64,000 nucleotides of DNA from Eudromia elegans (taxonomy: Eukaryota; Chordata; Aves; Tinamiformes; Tinamidae). Of this stretch, positions 59,874-64,000 are shown in pieces (the stretch's first letter is position 1; every line of letters begins with the position of its first letter). Where the stretch lies: contig PTEX01000488.1 in the NCBI GenBank assembly GCA_003342815.1, forward strand, positions 1 through 64,000. The letters are read 5' to 3'. A program made the translations under genes and the position numbers. Under the pieces are notes generated by a model. It saw only the letters and a program-made list of their open reading frames with translations, was not told the origin of the DNA and did no database searches.

Positions 59874-62800
59874 GTAGCGCCGCAGCTAGCAAGGCCCGGC
59901 CCGGGAGAAGCGACGCGGCGGGCGCCCCCCTCCCGGCGGGCGCCCCCCTCCCGGCGGGCGCCCCCCTCCCGGCGGGCGCCCCCCTCCCGGCGGGCGCCCC
60001 CCTCCCGGCGGGCGCCCCCCTCCCGGCGGGCGCCCCCCTCCCGGCGGGCGCCCCCCTCCCGGTGTCTTGGCTCGCTTGCAGGCAGCCGCCCGGGGAGGGG
60101 GGGGCGCGGCCTGAGCGCGGGGGGCCGCGCAGGCCTCGCGGGGTCTGTCCCGCTGCCCACCCGCCGTGGCCGCAGCCAGGCGGTCCTTCGTGGGCGGCGG
60201 CAGGAGAAGAGCGGCCTGGTGGTGATGTGCGCTGCGTGTCCGGGAGCCTGGTGGCCGCTTGGCCGCCTCGGAGCCGGGGCTCCTCGTCCCTCTGCGGAGC
60301 GAAGGGGTGGCGGGTACGAGAGCGCGGAGCCTGCGCTGCCAGGCGCGGCCGCTACCGCAGCCCGAGTTCTCACTGGCGCTTTAAATGCGCTGCGGAATGG
60401 CTCAACTCGGCAGGGTTTATCATCCGACTGCTTGTACTACTTGTAGTCTTGATTTCCAGGATCTGGTGTCATCTCAAATTATAGCAGAGAAACATTTATG
60501 TTAATACCTCTGCCAAAGACACCTTTCAGTCCTGAGATGATTTCAAGGAAAACTTTGGGGAAGGAGTTGTTTTGAACTATACTTATTTTTAGTGGAATAT
60601 ATTTAAGTGAAATATAATAAAATGGAGGAGGGGAGGAAAAGTGTAAAAAGCAGAAAGTATAAAACTGGAGAAAATGAAGCCTCAGTAAAATGGAGTGGTT
60701 CTTTAAAAGGCTTTGGGTTCATCATGGTAGGTCTTCCCAATGAGGACTTATTATGGCAAGCACTAGCTTGCTGTACCAGTGACCAGAACTACTCTGCTAG
60801 CCTACATTTTCAAGTGTTTAGAGGTTTTTTTTTTTTTTTTAATAACCTTCTGAAATTTACTGGTTTCTGAAAATTTCCACTTTCATTCCTTTCTAGGTTG
60901 TGGGGTGATCATGGACAAGAAGCTTTAGAATCTGCTCATGTTTGTGTGATAAACGCAACAGCTACAGGAACTGAAGTACTCAAGAACTTAGTGCTACCAG
61001 GTTAAAAAAACAAAACCCAATATTCTAATTACTTAATAATATTTCGGAGTTCACACTTTGTAATTGTTCATAGTATTCTTTTTCATTCACAAGGTATTGG
61101 CTCCTTTACAATTGTTGATGGGAACCGAGTATCTGGAGAAGATGTTGGGAATAAGTAAGTCTGTTACTGGTTTCCTTTATAAATAGTAAGAATAGTGGGA
61201 AGTTTCCTAAGTATCTATCTATATACTTAGTTATTTACAGTTCTCTAAAAATTTTAAGTCTCTTTCTTTTATCAAAGTCTGTTGTAGGTTACATTTTTTA
61301 GTGACATAAAATACATTATCAACAACTCAACATTAACTTCTTGATTTGGCATGCTTTTTTTTATTTATTGTTTTGTACCATAAAGGTCTGTTTGCTTCAT
61401 ATATTTAGTGTTTAAAACACAGGTCTACTTCATAGATATTTATAAACATTAAAAAAAACCCCCACCTTTTTCCTCTCATCTTAGTTTTGCTTGACTTTGA
61501 GCGTAGTGAGATAGTTTACCTTAGTGGCCTACCTAATAGTGACAAGAATAATTTATTTTCAGTTAATTATTTTGAAACTATGACTTTTCATCTATCTTGT
61601 GCAGTTTCAAAAATTACAAAATTAGCCAGGAATTAGCTTGCAACTCTTCTTATTCTATGTTATTTTCTTTTATGGTTCAGGTGTGCACCTGCAGCCATCT
61701 GCCTATATAAGTAGGAGTTATATGTGAGATAAGGGTACTCATTTCCATTAAGAAATGAGCACTAATAAATCTTCAATTTACCTAGTGAGAGCAGATCTGT
61801 AGTATGACTTTTGCTTCTAGAGAAGTTTGGTATCTCTTGTTTTACAGGTTGGTGTTTCAGGCAATGAAAGTTTTCCTTAAGAAACTGATTATGAGGGGCA
61901 GATTTAAGTGGGACCTTATTTCATTGTGTGTGAGGCACAATGGTACATTATGCACTAGTTGAGGTAACTTCAGTTTTCTTGAAAATAAAATTTGACACGT
62001 TATTCTTGTCTCCTTTTTCAGTTTCTTTCTCCAAAAAAGTCATATTGGTCAGGTAAGGAGATAACAAATGTCACTTTAGATATGCTGCAAGAATACATGT
62101 TTGAGTAAATACTGAAATGTAGAATTATAAGCAATGGTAAAAACATGTACATATAGGTTAAAAATCCCTTTATTCTTTGAAAAAATTTTCTGTGACTGCT
62201 TTTTTGTTTAGTTCCAAGTGAGAACAAAAAGCTCAATTCTGGCAACATTAAATAAAAAAAGTTAGTAATATCTGATTAAGAGTAATCTTAGAAGAACAGG
62301 GTGGAAGAGAATTGTGGCTGAAGGGAGTCAATTCCAGATTGCCAAAGTGGAATCACAAAAATGAGAGTACAGAGATCATATGTAACTCCCCATAATTCTT
62401 TACCAAAACTGAAAATGGCATAGCTATTGTTAATGGCATATGGCATAACTATGGCATAACTATTGTTAATATAAACTAAATGGCATTTTAAAAAATTATC
62501 TCAAATGGATACTATTGTGGATTTTTCGTTCTTCTTTCTCCTTCAAATAAGGCTTGGAATAATAAATCTTAATATGTGTTGAAATCTTATTTGTTGCATA
62601 GCATATGTAATGCAAGTATGATATGTCAATTGCACTTTGAGATAATAAAAACAATTGTTTTTAAAACAGAATCGTGCCCAGAGTGCCACTGAACTCTTGC
62701 AAGAATTAAATAATGATGTTTCTGGAAATTTTGTGGAAGAGGTTTGTTTCCTTATGTTGTTTTTAGATTTTGTGATATACAGTATGGTGAAAGTATGAAA

Positions 62801-63828
62801 TAAGTTAAACAGCCTCTTTTTAATGTTTCAGTTTAAGTACCTTAGTTTTAGTCTTTAAGTCAGGTGGTGTGATTTTTAGCAAGCCATGTGTGTTTTAAAT
62901 ACTGTTTTGTAAGTTCATCTTAATTTTTTTTTAGTTTCACTTAAGACTTTTGTGTTTGATTTCAAGATGAACAAACTTGCTGTTTTGAGAATTTTTTTGC
63001 CACAAATTTACTTTTTTTTTTTCTACTATTGTTTAGAGTCCAGAAAAGCTTCTAGACAATGACCCCTCCTTTTTCAGTCGCTTTAATTTAGTGGTTGCAA
63101 CCCAACTACCAGAAAGGTAAAGAATCATTTGAAGTCTGTTTTTAAGTAAGCCTTAAAAAAACTAATAGTAATAAGCTAATAGAAAACAATTCCAGAATAT
63201 TACAAAGCCATGTATAAAATTACTCTTATTTTGTGTTTGAAATCATAATAATAGAAAGTTTCTTATATAATTAACTCTTCTTTTTAACTGTTGTTGTTCT
63301 CTTTTGCATCTAGATTTAAAAAAAAAAATGTTTTTGTTTACAGTACCCTACTGCGTTTAGCTGAACTTCTCTGGAACTCTAACATTCCTCTCCTAGTGTG
63401 CAGGACTTATGGACTGGTTGGGTATATGAGAGTCGTTATTAAAGAACATTCAGGTAGGAGAGCTTTCTGAAGTTGACTTTTGTTTGTTTTAAACTTCAAT
63501 ATGTAGCGTCACTTAGTGATTTCATCTTTATTTTGTGAGATATTTAGCAATTTGTTAATTCATGTATAGTAAAAAAATTTATTCTGACATTAAGCTGCTA
63601 CAAAACACTTACTTTGAGAATTAGTTATATGAGCAAGCAATATACTGCATTTGATGTGCATCTCTGTTTTGAGAGCTGGAAATAAAGATATGAACTAGAT
63701 TGTTTTACTTTTTCGTAGTTGTTGAGTCTCACCCTGACAACGTGTTAGAAGATCTGAGACTGGACAAACAATTTCCAGAACTGAGGGAACATATTCAGTC
63801 TTATGACTTGGAGCAGATGGACAAAAAG
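59818..63828 (+). CDS. NAE1: NEDD8-activating enzyme E1 regulatory subunit (APPBP1), first eight coding exons; gene runs off the window
   Basis: NAE1 pairs with UBA3 to form the E1 that adenylates NEDD8 and loads it for transfer to UBE2M and then to cullins. It is the half without the catalytic cysteine. Exons: 59,818-59,873; 60,897-61,000; 61,094-61,154; 62,022-62,052; 62,670-62,741; 63,037-63,116; 63,344-63,453; 63,719-63,828. Joined, they give 208 residues in one frame with GT-AG introns, out of about 534 in human. Seen: [13 protein letters not shown] (14-26), the E1 signature; [12 protein letters not shown], where active E1 halves have a glycine-rich ATP loop; [20 protein letters not shown] (56-75); ATQLPEST (129-136); and [10 protein letters not shown]. 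The start ATG (gcggccATGg) has a strong Kozak context. The remaining exons, including the UBA3-contacting C-terminal part, lie beyond the right edge. Confidence 0.96.
59917..60060 (+). repeat. Minisatellite: eight perfect copies of an 18-bp unit in NAE1 intron 1
   Basis: The unit ggcgggcgcccccctccc is repeated exactly eight times (144 bases), starting 43 bases after the exon 1 donor, with no difference between copies. Each copy carries GGGAGGGGGG on the minus strand, so the array can form G-quadruplexes there and i-motifs on the plus strand. Because 18 is a multiple of three, it makes spurious repeat peptides (RRAPPS) in frames on both strands. The perfect copies suggest recent expansion or an unstable locus. 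Confidence 0.98.
60061..60896 (+). other. NAE1: Rest of NAE1 intron 1
   Basis: GC-rich as far as about 60,380 (end of the CpG island), then AT-rich, with a T16 run at 60,825-60,840 ahead of the exon 2 acceptor TTTCTAG|G. No RNA gene recognised. Confidence 0.85.
60897..61000 (+). CDS. NAE1: NAE1 coding exon 2
   Basis: Completes Arg19 and encodes Leu20 to the first base of Gly54 ([20 protein letters not shown] and onward to NLVLP). The acceptor is TTTCTAG|GTTG and the donor is CCAG|GTTAAA. Confidence 0.95.
61094..61154 (+). CDS. NAE1: NAE1 coding exon 3
   Basis: Gly54 to the first two bases of Asn74 ([19 protein letters not shown]). The acceptor is CACAAG|GTATTG and the donor is AATAA|GTAAGT. 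The AAGTAAG here could be misread as Lys-stop; the next exon restores Asn. Confidence 0.95.
61155..62021 (+). other. NAE1: NAE1 intron 3
   Basis: GT-AG intron of 867 bases, AT-rich. No repeat recognised. The short intron 2 (61,001-61,093) is 93 bases. Confidence 0.9.
62022..62052 (+). CDS. NAE1: NAE1 coding exon 4 (31 bases)
   Basis: Microexon that completes Asn74 and encodes [10 protein letters not shown] (75-84). The acceptor is TTTTTCAG|TTTC and the donor is GTCAG|GTAAGG. Short enough to be missed by gene finders. Confidence 0.93.
62053..62669 (+). other. NAE1: NAE1 intron 4
   Basis: GT-AG intron of 617 bases. Contains a diverged direct duplication of ATGGCATA(G/A)CTATTGTTAAT at about 62,414-62,470. 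Confidence 0.9.
62670..62741 (+). CDS. NAE1: NAE1 coding exon 5
   Basis: Residues 85-108, [19 protein letters not shown] and onward to VEE. The acceptor is AAAACAG|AATCG and the donor is GAAGAG|GTTTGT. Confidence 0.94.
63037..63116 (+). CDS. NAE1: NAE1 coding exon 6
   Basis: Residues 109-134 plus two bases of Ser135 ([20 protein letters not shown] and onward to ATQLPE). The acceptor is TGTTTAG|AGTCC and the donor is GAAAG|GTAAAG. Confidence 0.95.
63344..63453 (+). CDS. NAE1: NAE1 coding exon 7
   Basis: Ser135 to the first base of Val172 ([33 protein letters not shown]). The acceptor is TTTACAG|TACCC and the donor is TTCAG|GTAGGA. Confidence 0.95.
63719..63828 (+). CDS. NAE1: NAE1 coding exon 8 (donor placed by homology)
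   Basis: Val172 to Lys208 ([20 protein letters not shown] and onward to EQMDKK). The acceptor is TTTCGTAG|TTGTT. I placed the donor at AAAAAG|GTTGGT because the human protein continues EKKDHSHTPW after the matching Lys. A consensus-like donor GTATGT lies four bases on, but it would add one Val codon and shift the phase, so exon 9, outside the window, is needed to settle it. Confidence 0.85.
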
Positions 63829-64000
63829 GTTGGTATGTCACTTGATTTATGTGCTCTGAAGACCAAGGCAGACAGACATAGCCCAGGGTTTCTGTGAAAA
63901 TGGCTCTTGGCAGATGATTTTCTTTTGGTTAAGAGCCTTATCTGTGCTGAGGCAACTGCAGAATCAGTCATGAGGAACTATTTTAAGTCTTTGCCCCAAA
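63829..64000 (+). other. NAE1: NAE1 intron 8, 5' part
   Basis: Start of an intron that runs past the right edge. No exon 9 sequence is present. Confidence 0.8.

Larger units (their letters stand above)
59418..60380. promoter_or_regulatory. NAE1: NAE1 CpG island and promoter
   Basis: CpG-dense block covering the NAE1 start codon, exon 1 and the start of intron 1. Upstream of the ATG there is an NRF1-like site TGCGCGCCTGCGCA (59,783-59,796) and a GC box (about 59,774-59,780), and no TATA box. These are usual for a housekeeping gene. The long open frames on both strands in this block come from GC-rich sequence and an in-frame tandem repeat, not from genes. Confidence 0.8.

Noticed and set aside
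59577-60446. Long plus-strand frame (289 codons) and minus-strand frame (167 codons) over the NAE1 CpG island
   Set aside because: They exist because the region is GC-rich and the 18-bp repeat is a multiple of three. They overlap exon 1 in other registers and contain only repeat peptides such as RRAPPS.

Overview
The window looks like an avian nuclear chromosome. The evidence is CR1 LINE tails with the bird-type terminal octamer repeats and 3' consensus, few interspersed repeats overall, compact vertebrate introns with GT-AG borders, and two CpG-island promoters in an AT-rich background. The species cannot be fixed from the sequence. The gene order PDP2 - CA7 - NAE1 is the one known from human 16q22.1, shown here in the opposite orientation.

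Layout. Bases 1 to about 38,990 hold no protein-coding gene that I recognise. This stretch is AT-rich and contains simple repeats, one ancient CR1 fragment (about 14.8-15.8 kb), a few GC-richer unexplained patches (11.3-12.4, 15.8-16.1, 23.7-24.3, 33.6-33.9 and 34.4-34.7 kb) and several short, very clean inverted repeats. From about 38,990 to 43,900, minus strand, lies PDP2 (pyruvate dehydrogenase phosphatase catalytic subunit 2), with its whole reading frame in one exon and its promoter in a CpG island at about 43.4-44.1 kb. From 48,825 to 55,848, minus strand, lies a complete seven-exon CA7 (carbonic anhydrase VII, 264 residues), with all exon borders resolved and the zinc ligands intact. 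From 59,818 to the right edge, plus strand, lie the first eight coding exons of NAE1 (APPBP1, the regulatory half of the NEDD8-activating enzyme). They start in a second CpG island, and the gene continues beyond the window.

The three genes are neighbours by ancient synteny and have no shared pathway: PDP2 reactivates mitochondrial pyruvate dehydrogenase, CA7 is a cytosolic CO2 hydratase, and NAE1 with UBA3 starts NEDD8 conjugation. CA7 and NAE1 are head to head with about 4 kb between their start codons, interrupted by a 5'-truncated CR1. CA7 and PDP2 are in tandem on the minus strand.

Points most worth a second look: eight perfect copies of an 18-bp GC-rich unit just inside NAE1 intron 1; a 20-bp near-perfect hairpin at 3,904-3,953; loss in this CA7 of one of the two cysteines described as redox-modified in human CA VII; a short plus-strand reading frame with a presequence-like N-terminus leaving the PDP2 CpG island and followed by a poly(A) signal; and the apparent absence of a gene where mammals have CDH16. 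I found no convincing new gene system.
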